A DNA stretch of 64,000 nucleotides. Source: Bifidobacterium catulorum (lineage in GTDB: Bacteria > Actinomycetota > Actinomycetes > Actinomycetales > Bifidobacteriaceae). Made by a program: the position numbers and the translations under genes. Where the stretch lies: assembly GCF_003129925.1 (NCBI RefSeq), contig NZ_QFFN01000001.1, forward strand, positions 62,001 to 126,000. Direction: 5' to 3'. A model generated the notes under the pieces. That model did no database searches. It was not told the origin of the DNA and was given only the letters and a program-made list of their open reading frames with translations. Position 1 is the first letter of the stretch. Each line of letters starts with the position of its first letter. Shown here piece by piece: positions 1-10,402 of the stretch.

Positions 1-936
<936 letters not shown>

Positions 937-938
937 AC

Positions 939-2471
939 ATGGGCGATCCTAGAGGATTTCTGAAGGTCCGGTCCCGTCGTGAACTCGCCGAGCGGCCGGT
1001 GGAGGAGCGCATCAGGGACTGGTTCGACGTTCATGCCGAAACCGGTCTGCAGCCGTGGACCCAGGAACAGGCGGCACGATGCATGGATTGTGGCACGCCG
1101 TTCTGCATGACCGGTTGCCCGTTGGGCAACGTCATCCCCGAATTCAACGATCTGGTCCGTCAGGGCCAGTGGGAGGACGCGTACAACAAACTGTCGATGA
1201 CCAACAATTTCCCGGAGGTCACCGGCCGCATCTGCCCCGCACTGTGCGAGGCCGCCTGCGTGCTCGGCATTCATCAGCCGCCGACGATGATCAAGCTCGA
1301 CGAGCAGACCATCATCGATCAGGCATGGAATCTCGACTACGTCAAGCCGCAGCCGCCCCAGCGCCTCACCGACCAGACGGTCGCAGTCGTCGGGTCCGGC
1401 CCCTCCGGCCTCGCCTGCGCCCAGCAGCTCACGCGCGCCGGACACACCGTGGTCGTCTATGAGCGCCATGACGCCATCGGCGGACTCATGCGCTACGGCA
1501 TCCCCAACTTCAAACTCGACAAGTCGCTGCTTGACCGCCGTGTGGAGCAGATGGAGGCCGAAGGCACCGTCTTCCACACGAACGTGGAGATCGGCAAGGA
1601 CATTTCGTGGGATGAACTGCGTTCCCGCTACGATGCCGTGGTCGTCGCCATCGGCTCCACCGTGCCGCGCGACATGAAGCTTCCCGGGCGAGAGCTCGAC
1701 GGCATCCACTTCGCCATGGACTTCCTGCCCGACGCCACCCGTCGCGTATGGGGCAAGAAGCCGATCAACGACATCACCGCGAAGGACAAGCATGTCGTGG
1801 TCATCGGCGGCGGCGACACCGGTTCCGACTGCCTCGGCACGTCCATCCGTCAGGGCGCGAAGTCCGTCACCGTGCTGCAGATCATGTCTCAGGAGCCCAC
1901 GGAACGTCCGGCGAACCAGCCGTGGCCGACCTTCGCCCGCCTGTACCAGAAGACCTCCTCGATGGAGGAGGGCGGCACCTATATCTACGACACCGATTCC
2001 GTGGAATTCGAGGGCACCACATTGCCTGAGAACATCCATGAGATCGACGGGGTTCAGACCGAAGGCTTCGTGTCCGACGAGAAGGGCCATGTCACCGGTC
2101 TGAAGATCGTGAAGGTCGCCCCCGGCGAGAACGGTCCGTTCACCCGCCAGCCCGGCACCGAGCGCATCATCCCCGCCGATCTGGTGCTCATCTCCGTCGG
2201 ATTCCTCCACCCGGAGACCGACACGCTCGTCGACCAGCTGCCCGTCGATCTTGACAGGCGCGGCAATGTCGCCCGCAACGACTCCTTCGCCACCAGTCAG
2301 GACGGCGTCTTCGCCTGCGGCGACGCCGGTCGCGGCCAGTCGCTCGTCGTCTGGGCCATTTCCGAGGGCCGAAGCTGCGCGGCTGCCGTCGACAAATACC
2401 TCACCGGCAGCACCGAACTGCCCGCGCCCATCGTCGCATCCCAGCGGCCGATGGCCCTGCCCCGCGTCTAG
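939..2471 (+). CDS. gltD: Glutamate synthase small subunit
   Basis: A 510-residue beta subunit of glutamate synthase, which passes electrons from NADPH to the large subunit. The N-terminal ferredoxin-like part has two cysteine clusters ([14 protein letters not shown] at about residues 47-60, and CPALCEAAC) for 4Fe-4S centres. An FAD-binding motif, [14 protein letters not shown], follows near residue 150, and a NADPH-binding motif, [12 protein letters not shown], near 290. The length is slightly above the usual 470-490. It is the last gene of the gltBD unit and is followed by a hairpin terminator. Confidence 0.97.
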   Translation: MGDPRGFLKVRSRRELAERPVEERIRDWFDVHAETGLQPWTQEQAARCMDCGTPFCMTGCPLGNVIPEFNDLVRQGQWEDAYNKLSMTNNFPEVTGRICPALCEAACVLGIHQPPTMIKLDEQTIIDQAWNLDYVKPQPPQRLTDQTVAVVGSGPSGLACAQQLTRAGHTVVVYERHDAIGGLMRYGIPNFKLDKSLLDRRVEQMEAEGTVFHTNVEIGKDISWDELRSRYDAVVVAIGSTVPRDMKLPGRELDGIHFAMDFLPDATRRVWGKKPINDITAKDKHVVVIGGGDTGSDCLGTSIRQGAKSVTVLQIMSQEPTERPANQPWPTFARLYQKTSSMEEGGTYIYDTDSVEFEGTTLPENIHEIDGVQTEGFVSDEKGHVTGLKIVKVAPGENGPFTRQPGTERIIPADLVLISVGFLHPETDTLVDQLPVDLDRRGNVARNDSFATSQDGVFACGDAGRGQSLVVWAISEGRSCAAAVDKYLTGSTELPAPIVASQRPMALPRV

Positions 2472-2500
2472 ACGGTCAGACTGCAAACAATATCCATATC

Positions 2501-2533
2501 AAGGGTGTTCCTCCATTGGAGGGACACCCTTTT
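2501..2533 (+). terminator. Intrinsic terminator after gltBD
   Basis: AAGGGTGT and CCTCC pair with GGAGG and ACACCCTT around an ATT loop, with one unpaired base on each side, and a short T run follows. It lies 30 bases after the gltD stop. Confidence 0.85.
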
Positions 2534-2580
2534 ACTGTTCCGCTTCTTCCAGGGAGACTGATGTAGTGGATGCCGTATGC

Positions 2581-3705
2581 CTACCGAGTCGCGTGAATCA
2601 TGCCAAGGATGTGTTCGACGACCTGCTGCGTGCATGATGCGTCCCGGGGTAAAGCCACGTTCCGTCGTATGAACGCGCTGAAGGCATCACGGTCGAATTC
2701 GTCGTGGTCGATGGCCTCGAACAGCCTATGCGCATCACCGGTGAACAAGGTGGGCACATCATGCCGGGGGTCGATGTAGAGGCTCCGTCGCCGGGAGTAC
2801 TCCTCCCAGTCGTAGCCATACAGGAACACGGGAACATCCAATAGCCCGGCCTCGTAGATTACCGTGGAGTAATCGCTGATCACGTAATCGGCGATGAACA
2901 GCATGTCCATGCGTGACGGATATGTCTGGAATACGCGAGGATCGTCGAAATGCAGGGTGTCGAGCGGATGCTTCTTGATGATGAGATTGTACCGTTCGAA
3001 ATCGATGGCCTCGACGAGCGATTTCGCGGCCGCCGCCTGATTGGAAGGCGGACGTCTGCGGAAGGTCGGGCAGTAGACGATGTTCTTCTTCCGTCCGAGT
3101 TCCGGGAAGAGCCGTATGATCCGAGCGCGCTGCGAATTCCGATAGGCGGGACTGGTCAGCAAATCGGTTCGCGGCAGCGGCGCCTCGATGATGCGTGACT
3201 TGTCGATGCCGAAGCCTGCCGCGTAGTCGTCGATGAACGATTTCGAGGAGATGAGCACCGAGGAATATCCCTGATGCATGCGCATCAGTGTGGCGGTTTG
3301 TGCGCCTCTTCCTTCATTGTCGTCCAATGCCGTGTACCCGAATTTCTTCATATTGCCCAGGGCGTGCCACATCTGGATCACGGGAATCCTGATCTGCCCG
3401 GCGAGCATGCTGACGATGATGGCGTAGGTGTCGAGCACGACGGCCCGACTGGTGGCGATGTAATACAGCTGGCGAATCATGTGGATGCAGTAGGTCACCG
3501 GATCATCCAGCCGTTTGGCGAGAATCTTCACGCGATAATCGGGATTATTGATTGCCATGTAGCGTTGGATAAGGCGGAAATCAACAGGGGGGTGGTTGCT
3601 TTCGCGACTGAGGCATATTATGCGACGGTGTTTGGGGAGGAGAAGGAACAGACGATACGCGAATAGCAGGCAGCATCGGAAGACCTCGACGAGGTATCGC
3701 TTCAT
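2581..3705 (-). CDS. CDP-glycerol glycerophosphotransferase family protein (TagB/TagF-like)
   Basis: A 374-residue protein of the family that moves glycerol or ribitol phosphate from CDP-alditol onto a growing teichoic acid at the inner membrane face. Family marks are a central VIQMWHALG segment, KKHPLD, and a C-terminal ISDYSTVIYEAGLLDVP followed by FLYGYDWEEY. The N-terminus is basic and hydrophobic and may anchor it to the membrane. The ATG at 3705 is preferred over an upstream in-frame start at 3741 because AGGAG lies about 11 bases before it. It is divergent from a second family member. The alditol and acceptor cannot be told from sequence. Confidence 0.85.
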   Translation of the reverse strand: MKRYLVEVFRCCLLFAYRLFLLLPKHRRIICLSRESNHPPVDFRLIQRYMAINNPDYRVKILAKRLDDPVTYCIHMIRQLYYIATSRAVVLDTYAIIVSMLAGQIRIPVIQMWHALGNMKKFGYTALDDNEGRGAQTATLMRMHQGYSSVLISSKSFIDDYAAGFGIDKSRIIEAPLPRTDLLTSPAYRNSQRARIIRLFPELGRKKNIVYCPTFRRRPPSNQAAAAKSLVEAIDFERYNLIIKKHPLDTLHFDDPRVFQTYPSRMDMLFIADYVISDYSTVIYEAGLLDVPVFLYGYDWEEYSRRRSLYIDPRHDVPTLFTGDAHRLFEAIDHDEFDRDAFSAFIRRNVALPRDASCTQQVVEHILGMIHATR

Positions 3706-3757
3706 TGGTATCTCTTCTCCTAGACCGCGGTGTGGCATCATCGGCAGACTTTCATTA

Positions 3758-3763
3758 TATACT
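3758..3763 (+). promoter_or_regulatory. Possible -10 element in the divergent polymerase promoter region
   Basis: A TATACT box lies in the only AT-rich patch of the 99-base gap between the two divergent polymerase genes. It is about 40 bases before the plus-strand start. No convincing -35 box is seen. Confidence 0.35.
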
Positions 3764-3804
3764 CTCTACAGAGGAAATTACGTAGTTTCAAGGAGAAGAA
3801 GGAT

Positions 3805-5580
3805 ATGGCCATTGTTGTCCACGGAATCCGTTGGAAGTCTAGCTATCTTGAGATATCGTATAGTGCGTCCGAAGAGGATAGGCTGTGGCTGTACCGTGTG
3901 AAGTCACGCAGATTCATACCCTTCGAAATCGAACAATGCGATGGACGCTATCTCGCCAGGCTCAATGTGGTGCTCGGCGGGGGTAGGGAAGTGATGCATT
4001 CGGGGGAGTGGATCATCTGCGAGCGCATCGACGAATCCCTGCTTGCGGACACTGCGACGCTGCTGGAGGCCAAGCCGTATCTTCGTGCGCGCATGGAGCG
4101 GGACGTGCGTCGGCATCTGCCCAAGGCGTTGCGCAAGGATGATCTCCTCATCGAGGAGCGTCTGGAGCGGTTTGGCGCGAAATACGTGGCGAAGCATCCC
4201 TATGATGCCCATAACGTGCATTACGATCCGGCGGTGCTGTCTCATCTGGACAACTGCGACCGTGTTTTTCGCTATGGCAAGAACCATTATGCGTACACAG
4301 GGGTGTTCGTGCCGAAGACCGGTACGGACGGCACGGTGTATCTGGTGCTCGACATGTTGTTCTACCAGCACAATCCCACTCCCCGGCGTCGTCAGAACAG
4401 CAAACGCCAGCGGCAGAAGGACATCTTCGTCAAGGCGTATTCTATGATGACGAAGCTTGTTCCGCGCAAACGCGATCGCATCCTCTTCTTCAAGCAGAAT
4501 GGTGAGGGGCCGACCGAGAACATGGAGGCGCTGCATCGTCGAATGATCGAGCGCGGCATGGACTCGCGCTTCGACATCCGGTGTCGTTATCGGAATGTGT
4601 TTTCCGGGAAGCAGCGGATTCTGCCATGGATGATGGATCTGCTCGCCATTGCCCGGGCGCATTATATCTTCATCGACGATTACACGCCCGTGTTCAATTT
4701 CATCAAGCCCGGCAGGGAGTGCGTGCTCACCCAGATCTGGCACGCCGGCGTGGGGTTCAAATCGGTCGGCTACGCCCGGTTCGGGCTCAAAGGCTCACCG
4801 GATCCGTATAATTCCGCGCATCGGCAATACACGTATGCCCTGGTGGGCAACGGGCATCTGCGACGCATCTATTCCGAGGTGTTCGGCATCGAGGAGGATG
4901 CGTTGCTGGCTACGGGCATGCCCCGTCTTGACCATTTCCTCGACGAGAACGTGGAAAAACGGTACCGCGATGAGATGATCGAACGGTATCCCTGGGCCGG
5001 GCGGGGACGCGTCATCGTGTTCGCGCCCACATTCCGCGGGACCGGGCAACGCACCGCATACTATCCGTATGACGAGATCGACATGGAGAGGCTGTATCGC
5101 ATGTGCGAGGAGACGGATTCGTATTTCGTCTTCGAGATGCATCACTTCATCAGGAAGCGTCCCGATATTCCCGAGGAATATGGCGATCGCATCTTCGATC
5201 TGTCCGACGAGAGCCTGACCAAGCTGTTCTTCATATCGGATGTGTTGGTGACGGACTACTCATCATGCTTCTACGACTATCTGCTGCTGCGCAAGCCCGT
5301 GGTGTTCTTCGTGCCCGACAAGACCGCATATTCGCTCATCCGTGGAGTGCAGCGTTCCGTCGACGAACTGGCTCCCGGAGTGGTATGCGACACGTTCGAC
5401 GAGTTCATCGACGTGCTCGCGCACCGCAGATACGAGTCCGTCACTCCTCATCCGTCCTCCATCGACCGCGCTGCCGAGCGGGGAATGCTCGCCAGCGACC
5501 GCGCCATCGACGCCATCATCTACGGCAGGGACGTTCCCGGCGTGCGCAGGTCCGCCGATGACGATCGCACGGATGCGTGA
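3805..5580 (+). CDS. CDP-glycerol/CDP-ribitol polymerase family protein (TagF-like)
   Basis: A 591-residue polymerase of the TagF family. The C-terminal catalytic half shows the family pattern: QIWHAGVGFKSVGY, FAPTFRGTG, and VTDYSSCFYDYLLLRKPVVFF. The N-terminal 200 residues are beta-rich and resemble the accessory region of long TagF proteins. The ATG at 3805 has AAGGAG 9 bases upstream; an in-frame start at 3730 has no such site. Its 3' end overlaps the acyltransferase gene. It probably extends a phosphoalditol chain for export by the ABC transporter at 8.7-10.3 kb; the repeat unit is unknown. Confidence 0.87.
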   Translation: MAIVVHGIRWKSSYLEISYSASEEDRLWLYRVKSRRFIPFEIEQCDGRYLARLNVVLGGGREVMHSGEWIICERIDESLLADTATLLEAKPYLRARMERDVRRHLPKALRKDDLLIEERLERFGAKYVAKHPYDAHNVHYDPAVLSHLDNCDRVFRYGKNHYAYTGVFVPKTGTDGTVYLVLDMLFYQHNPTPRRRQNSKRQRQKDIFVKAYSMMTKLVPRKRDRILFFKQNGEGPTENMEALHRRMIERGMDSRFDIRCRYRNVFSGKQRILPWMMDLLAIARAHYIFIDDYTPVFNFIKPGRECVLTQIWHAGVGFKSVGYARFGLKGSPDPYNSAHRQYTYALVGNGHLRRIYSEVFGIEEDALLATGMPRLDHFLDENVEKRYRDEMIERYPWAGRGRVIVFAPTFRGTGQRTAYYPYDEIDMERLYRMCEETDSYFVFEMHHFIRKRPDIPEEYGDRIFDLSDESLTKLFFISDVLVTDYSSCFYDYLLLRKPVVFFVPDKTAYSLIRGVQRSVDELAPGVVCDTFDEFIDVLAHRRYESVTPHPSSIDRAAERGMLASDRAIDAIIYGRDVPGVRRSADDDRTDA

Positions 5581-6706
5581 GCGAGTGACGGAAACCGTGA
5601 ATGAGGTGAGCGGCGGCCGCAGAGGACGGCATACGGGTCGGGACATCGCATCCTACGAACTGCTGTCCCGGTATCGCGAGGTGCTGATGGGCGTTTCGAT
5701 ACTGCTCATCATGACGTTCCATTACACGGAGGATCTCGCCGATCTGCAGGGGGAACGATTCGACGGTCCCGCCCGGATCTTCTACAGCTACATCGGCAGT
5801 TCCGGGGTGGATGTAATCCTCGTGCTGTCTGGTCTGGGCCTGTACTACTCGTGGAAGCGTCTGCCGGATGCGGCGGTCTTCTATCGCAGGAGACTGGCCA
5901 GGGTGCTTGTGCCGTATCTGATGGTCGCGTTGCCCGGTTGGGCGTGGCTCGATCTCGTTCGCGATGATGCCGGCGTACCGAGGCTCCTCGGGGATATCAC
6001 ATTCGTCACCTTCTTCACCGATGATGTGAAATGGTTCTGGTACGTTCTCATCAGTCTGGTTTGCTACGCGATGTTCCCCCACGTGTTCTCCGCCCTTGAC
6101 GGAGCGTGCGACCATGTCTCCGCATGGTTGCGGACATTGCTGATGTGCGGTCTGTGCATGCAGCTTGTCATGATGCTCGACCAGTACGATCCCGGCCTGT
6201 ACGACAACGTGGACATAGCCGTCAACCGTGTGCCCAGCTTCATCGTCGGCTGCCTCGTGGGAAAGCTGTCGTACGAGCGTCGGCGACTTTCCATGAAAGG
6301 CGTTCTTGCGGGTCTGGCGATCGTCGTTCTGCTGCTGTACCCGTTGCGGATGGCGACCACTCCAGTCGTCCAGGTGCTGCTGCGCGCCCTGCTCGATTTC
6401 CTCGGCTGCATATGCGGCATCGTGCTGCTCTCCCGGTTGGAGGCCTCCCCGTCCAACGGGCTGCGTGGAATCCACGATGCCGTTTGCCGCATACTCGGAT
6501 GGTTCGGAAGATATTCGCTCGAACTGTATCTGCTGCATGTTCTGGTCCGGAAGGTGCTGAACGTGACGGGGCATTCGGCGGCCTTCCCGCAATACGAGAT
6601 GGTCGTCGTCCTGGCGGCGCTGATGTTGTCCGTACCGCTCAACCGGTTGTCGAAGATCATTCAGCGGCCGTTGATGGAAGGACGGCGTCCTCAGGCGGCG
6701 TCCTGA
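5558..6706 (+). CDS. Acyltransferase family 3 membrane protein
   Basis: A roughly 382-residue integral membrane protein of the acyltransferase-3 (OafA/WecH) family, which O-acetylates or otherwise acylates surface glycans. About ten hydrophobic segments are visible. The first carries the conserved histidine in LLIMTFHYTE, and the second has SSGVDVILVLSGLGLYY. A weak GCAGG lies about 7 bases before the ATG at 5558; the ATG at 5573 is also possible. Either start overlaps the end of the polymerase gene, so translation is probably coupled. Decoration of the polymer made by this locus is inferred from context. Confidence 0.82.
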   Translation: MTIARMRERVTETVNEVSGGRRGRHTGRDIASYELLSRYREVLMGVSILLIMTFHYTEDLADLQGERFDGPARIFYSYIGSSGVDVILVLSGLGLYYSWKRLPDAAVFYRRRLARVLVPYLMVALPGWAWLDLVRDDAGVPRLLGDITFVTFFTDDVKWFWYVLISLVCYAMFPHVFSALDGACDHVSAWLRTLLMCGLCMQLVMMLDQYDPGLYDNVDIAVNRVPSFIVGCLVGKLSYERRRLSMKGVLAGLAIVVLLLYPLRMATTPVVQVLLRALLDFLGCICGIVLLSRLEASPSNGLRGIHDAVCRILGWFGRYSLELYLLHVLVRKVLNVTGHSAAFPQYEMVVVLAALMLSVPLNRLSKIIQRPLMEGRRPQAAS

Positions 6707-6860
6707 TCGGTCACCGGCCTCCATGCCCTCGTATGACGGCGTCGGATTTCAGGAAAATATGGTGAACAAAAGATGAATTCGTCATGTCCGGTGGTTAAAC
6801 TACGAAACTGTCACGGAGTCAGAGTCCTCCGAGGTTGTTGAGTTGTTTATGAGAGGGACT

Positions 6861-7577
6861 ATGAACCTCGCTGTTATTTTCGCTGGTGGAACCGGTTCGA
6901 GGATGAACTCGAAAACCAAGCCGAAGCAGTTCCTGCTGATGCATGGCAAACCGATCATCATCTACACGCTCGAGAAATTCGACGAGCATCCCGACATCGA
7001 TGCTATCGTCGTGGTCTGCCTTCGGGATTGGATCGAGGCGCTGAAAAAATACGTAGAAAAATTCAGCCTGAGCAAAGTGGTCTCCATCGTGCCAGGGGGG
7101 TGTTCCGGCCAGGAATCGATCCGCAACGGGATCTTCGAAGCCAGCCGTCTGTTCCCGGATGATTCGACCGTCATCGTGCATGACGGCGTCCGGCCGCTGA
7201 TAGACGAGAGCACGATAACCGACTGCATCCGCTGCGTGAAACAACACGGCAGCGCCGTCACCGTCGTGCCCGCCACGGAAACCGTGGTGCAGAGCGAAAG
7301 CGGCAGGATCACCGGCATCATCGACCGGCACCATTGCCAGTTGGCCCGTGCCCCGCAATGCTTCGTGCTCGGCGACCTGAAAAAGGCCCATCAGCGCGCG
7401 CTGGACGAGAACAGGCTGGACTTCATCGATTCGGCGTCCATGATGTCCTACTACGGGCACGACCTGTACAAGGTGGACGGTTCCACGGCGAACATCAAGA
7501 TTACCACGCCCGCCGACTACTACATCATGAGGGCCATCATGGATGAGCAGGAGAACTCGCAGATCTTCGGCATCTAG
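6861..7577 (+). CDS. IspD/TarI family cytidylyltransferase
   Basis: A 238-residue nucleotidyltransferase. The N-terminal FAGGTGSRM loop and the KPKQFL and KPIIIYTLEKF segments follow the TarI pattern (D-ribitol-5-phosphate cytidylyltransferase) more closely than IspD, although the fold is shared. HDGVRPL and TPADYYIMRA match the remaining conserved blocks. GAGAGGG lies 4-5 bases before the ATG at 6861. In this locus it most likely makes a CDP-alditol for the two polymerases. A second IspD for isoprenoid synthesis cannot be excluded from the sequence alone. Confidence 0.82.
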   Translation: MNLAVIFAGGTGSRMNSKTKPKQFLLMHGKPIIIYTLEKFDEHPDIDAIVVVCLRDWIEALKKYVEKFSLSKVVSIVPGGCSGQESIRNGIFEASRLFPDDSTVIVHDGVRPLIDESTITDCIRCVKQHGSAVTVVPATETVVQSESGRITGIIDRHHCQLARAPQCFVLGDLKKAHQRALDENRLDFIDSASMMSYYGHDLYKVDGSTANIKITTPADYYIMRAIMDEQENSQIFGI

Positions 7578-7635
7578 GCCCTCGATACGACGATCGCGCC
7601 ACGTACGCCATGCATAAATGATCAGGAGCAGTCAC

Positions 7636-8679
7636 ATGTACGACCTTCGCAAGGAATACTCGGACCTCGCCCGCGGCCTCGACATCGATTGGGGCGCCCT
7701 CGCCGGCAGGCACGTGCTCATCACGGGCGCCACCGGACTGGTCGGGTCCCTGTGCGCCCGCACGCTGCTGGAGCGCAACCGCGCATACGATGCCGGAATC
7801 ACCGTCCATGCACTCGTCCGCGACGCCGCCAAGGCCGAATCCACGCTCGCCGGCTACGGCCCCAAGGACGGACTCATCGTGCATGAGGGCGGGCTGGATG
7901 ACGTGGAATCGTTGGGCATCCCCGCCGACTACGTCATCCATCCGGCCTGCCCCACGACGTCCTCGTTCTTCATGAGCCATCCGGTCGAGACATTCGACGC
8001 CATCGTGAACGGAACGAAAGCGCTGTTGAACCACGCTCGGAAAAAGAGGTCCTCGTCGTTCGTCTACATATCCAGCATGGAGGTATACGGCATGGGGAAC
8101 ACGTCACCGGGAGCGGGAAGCCCTCTTTCCGAGGAGAGCGTGGGATACGTCGACCCGTGTTCGGTGCGCAGCTGCTATTCGGAAGGCAAGCGGGCCGCGG
8201 AGAACCTTTGCGTCGCATATCACGACGAATACGATGTGCCCGTCACCATCGCGCGCCTGGCACAGACGTTCGGCCCCGGGATTCCCCATGACGATGTCCG
8301 TCTGTTCGCCGCACTGTCACGGGCCGCGATGGACGGCCGGGATTTCGTCATGAAGACCACCGGGGCAAGCACCCGTATGTATGTCTATACGTCGGATGCG
8401 GTATCGGCCATCCTCACCCTGCTCCTGCGGGGCGAAGCCGGACTGGCGTACAATGTGGCGAATCCCGCGACGTATTCATCCATCCGGGATATGGCCGACA
8501 TGGTCATGGCCAGGTTCTCGGGCGGGGCGGCACGTGTCGTCGTCGATGTGGACCCTGACGCACCCTATCCGCCGGAGCATCATCTGCCGCTCGACGTCTC
8601 GCGTATCGAGAAGCTCGGCTGGAGGCCCCGGGTGGGGCTTGAGGAGATGTATGACAGGCTGGTGGCCCATCTGTCCTGA
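7636..8679 (+). CDS. NAD-dependent epimerase/dehydratase (extended SDR)
   Basis: A 347-residue extended short-chain dehydrogenase. The Rossmann motif GATGLVG lies near residue 31. The catalytic S and YxxxK appear as YISSMEVYG and CYSEGKRAAE, as in dTDP-glucose 4,6-dehydratase relatives. AGGAG precedes the ATG at 7636 by 7 bases. It sits where bacteria with TarI usually carry a dehydrogenase for the alditol precursor, though that enzyme is normally a different type (TarJ or a classical SDR). It may instead modify a CDP-linked sugar. The substrate is unknown. Confidence 0.8.
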   Translation: MYDLRKEYSDLARGLDIDWGALAGRHVLITGATGLVGSLCARTLLERNRAYDAGITVHALVRDAAKAESTLAGYGPKDGLIVHEGGLDDVESLGIPADYVIHPACPTTSSFFMSHPVETFDAIVNGTKALLNHARKKRSSSFVYISSMEVYGMGNTSPGAGSPLSEESVGYVDPCSVRSCYSEGKRAAENLCVAYHDEYDVPVTIARLAQTFGPGIPHDDVRLFAALSRAAMDGRDFVMKTTGASTRMYVYTSDAVSAILTLLLRGEAGLAYNVANPATYSSIRDMADMVMARFSGGAARVVVDVDPDAPYPPEHHLPLDVSRIEKLGWRPRVGLEEMYDRLVAHLS

Positions 8680-8730
8680 GCAACGCCACGTATGACGTGC
8701 TCGGCAATCGCAAATTTTTGGTTGAGGTCT

Positions 8731-9537
8731 ATGTTTTCGACATTACGGCAAATACTCGGTGAGAACTGGCACTGGCGTCATCAGGTCTGGTCTTTGGCCA
8801 AAATCGATCTGGTGCGCACCTATAGGGGGGCCGCACTCGGCAAGATATGGCTGTTCGCCAAGCCGGCGGTATACATCCTTGTATTCTGGTTCGCCCTGTC
8901 CTTCGGCATCCGAAGTGCGTCGGACGTCAACGGCAAGCCGTTCCTGCTCTGGCTGGCGTGCGGCGTCTTCCCATGGTTCTACATGAGCGACATCATCACA
9001 TCGGGCAGTGATATCTATCACCGATACCCATATCTGGTGAACAGACTCAAGTTCCCCCTGTCGCTCATATCCACTTTCTATTCGCTGTCGTTGCTCATCG
9101 TGCTCGGATGCATGATGCTGTTCACCATCATCGTATGCCTGATGCTGCGGATTCCGCTGGGCGTCCATCTGGTGCAGCTGCCGCTGGTGCTGGCGCTCAT
9201 GTTCCTGTTCTGGACGGCATGGTCCATGATGCTGTCGCCGTTAAGCGCCATATCCAAGGATTTCGCCAACCTGCTCAAGACGTTGTCCACCCCGTTTTTC
9301 TGGGTTTCCGGCATTCTTTTCGAAATCGGGAAATGGCCCCAGTGGGCGAGACTGGTCATGGCGTTCAATCCGGTCAGCTGGAGTGTAGAGGCCGTGCGGG
9401 ACTGTTTCGTCTACGACCGCTGGTTCTGGTCCGACCCCTATTCGTTCCTCCCGTTCGTCTGCGTACTGCTGATGTTCGCCCTGCTCGCCCTGCACAACCA
9501 TCACCGTCTGTATATGGAGGTCCCCGATGTCATCTGA
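8731..9537 (+). CDS. Polysaccharide/teichoic acid ABC exporter, permease (TagG-like)
   Basis: A 268-residue ABC-2 type permease with about six membrane segments and the family signature NPVSWSVEAVRDCFVYDRWF near the C-terminus, typical of TagG/RfbA exporters. GAGG 3-4 bases before the ATG at 8731 supports this start over one at 8692. The last bases overlap the ATPase gene by 11 nt, so the pair is translationally coupled. It should flip or export the undecaprenyl-linked polymer made by the upstream genes. Confidence 0.88.
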   Translation: MFSTLRQILGENWHWRHQVWSLAKIDLVRTYRGAALGKIWLFAKPAVYILVFWFALSFGIRSASDVNGKPFLLWLACGVFPWFYMSDIITSGSDIYHRYPYLVNRLKFPLSLISTFYSLSLLIVLGCMMLFTIIVCLMLRIPLGVHLVQLPLVLALMFLFWTAWSMMLSPLSAISKDFANLLKTLSTPFFWVSGILFEIGKWPQWARLVMAFNPVSWSVEAVRDCFVYDRWFWSDPYSFLPFVCVLLMFALLALHNHHRLYMEVPDVI

Positions 9538-10312
9538 CGCCAATGAGACCCGTATCGGCGACGCCGTCATCATCCGCGACGAGGACGCGGCGAATCCCAT
9601 CGCCGTGCGATTCGAGCACGTGCGCAAGACCTACAAACTGTTTCGCAACGATAAGCAGAGACTCGTCGCCACGTTCTTCCCCGGCATCCATTGCGACACC
9701 GTCAACGCGAGCGACGACCTGAGCTTCACCGTCGGACGCGGGGAGTCACTGGCGTTGCTGGGAGACAACGGCGCCGGAAAATCCACGGCGCTGAAGATGA
9801 TCACCGGCGTATGCTTCCCGACATCGGGAACCGTGGAGGTGCATGGACGCGTATCGGCCCTGCTGGAGCTGTCCGCCGGTTTCGACATGAAGCTCACCGG
9901 CATGGAGAACATCGACATGCGATGCCAGCTGTGGGGGCTGTCGAAGGAGGAGTCCGCCGTGCTGATTCCCGAGATCGTGGAGTTCTCCGAATTGGGCAGG
10001 TACATCGACCAGCCCATGCGCACGTATTCCAGCGGCATGAGGGCGCGACTCGGATTCGCGTTCGCGTCATCGATCCGTCCCGACATCCTCGTGGTGGACG
10101 AGGCGTTGTCGGTGGGCGACCGCAAATTCGCCAAAAAATGCCGCGAGCGCGTCCGCGGCATCATGGACAAGGAGAACGTCACCGTGCTGTTCGTCACGCA
10201 TTCGACGAACATGGCCAGGGAATTCTGCGAGAAGGGCATAGTGATCCAGCACGGACGGTCCGTGTTCGGCGGTGGCATCACCGACGCGATTGAATACTAC
10301 GAAAAGCACTGA
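9527..10312 (+). CDS. Polysaccharide/teichoic acid ABC exporter, ATPase (TagH-like)
   Basis: A 261-residue ATPase of the TagH/RfbB type. Walker A is GDNGAGKST, the ABC signature is YSSGMRARLGFA and Walker B is ILVVDEALSVGD. The wording of the signature is typical of O-antigen and teichoic acid exporters. GGAGG lies 6 bases before the ATG at 9527, inside the end of the permease gene. It lacks the C-terminal carbohydrate-binding domain found in some O-antigen exporters, so substrate recognition probably rests with the membrane subunit. Confidence 0.9.
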   Translation: MSSDANETRIGDAVIIRDEDAANPIAVRFEHVRKTYKLFRNDKQRLVATFFPGIHCDTVNASDDLSFTVGRGESLALLGDNGAGKSTALKMITGVCFPTSGTVEVHGRVSALLELSAGFDMKLTGMENIDMRCQLWGLSKEESAVLIPEIVEFSELGRYIDQPMRTYSSGMRARLGFAFASSIRPDILVVDEALSVGDRKFAKKCRERVRGIMDKENVTVLFVTHSTNMAREFCEKGIVIQHGRSVFGGGITDAIEYYEKH

Positions 10313-10402
10313 TGGCGGCAGGACGGCGGAGTGTTCCCGCCCTTGCGGCGTCCATGGAGTAAAGTGGAGCGCAGCCAATCCCATCACAACAGGAGTGATT
10401 AC

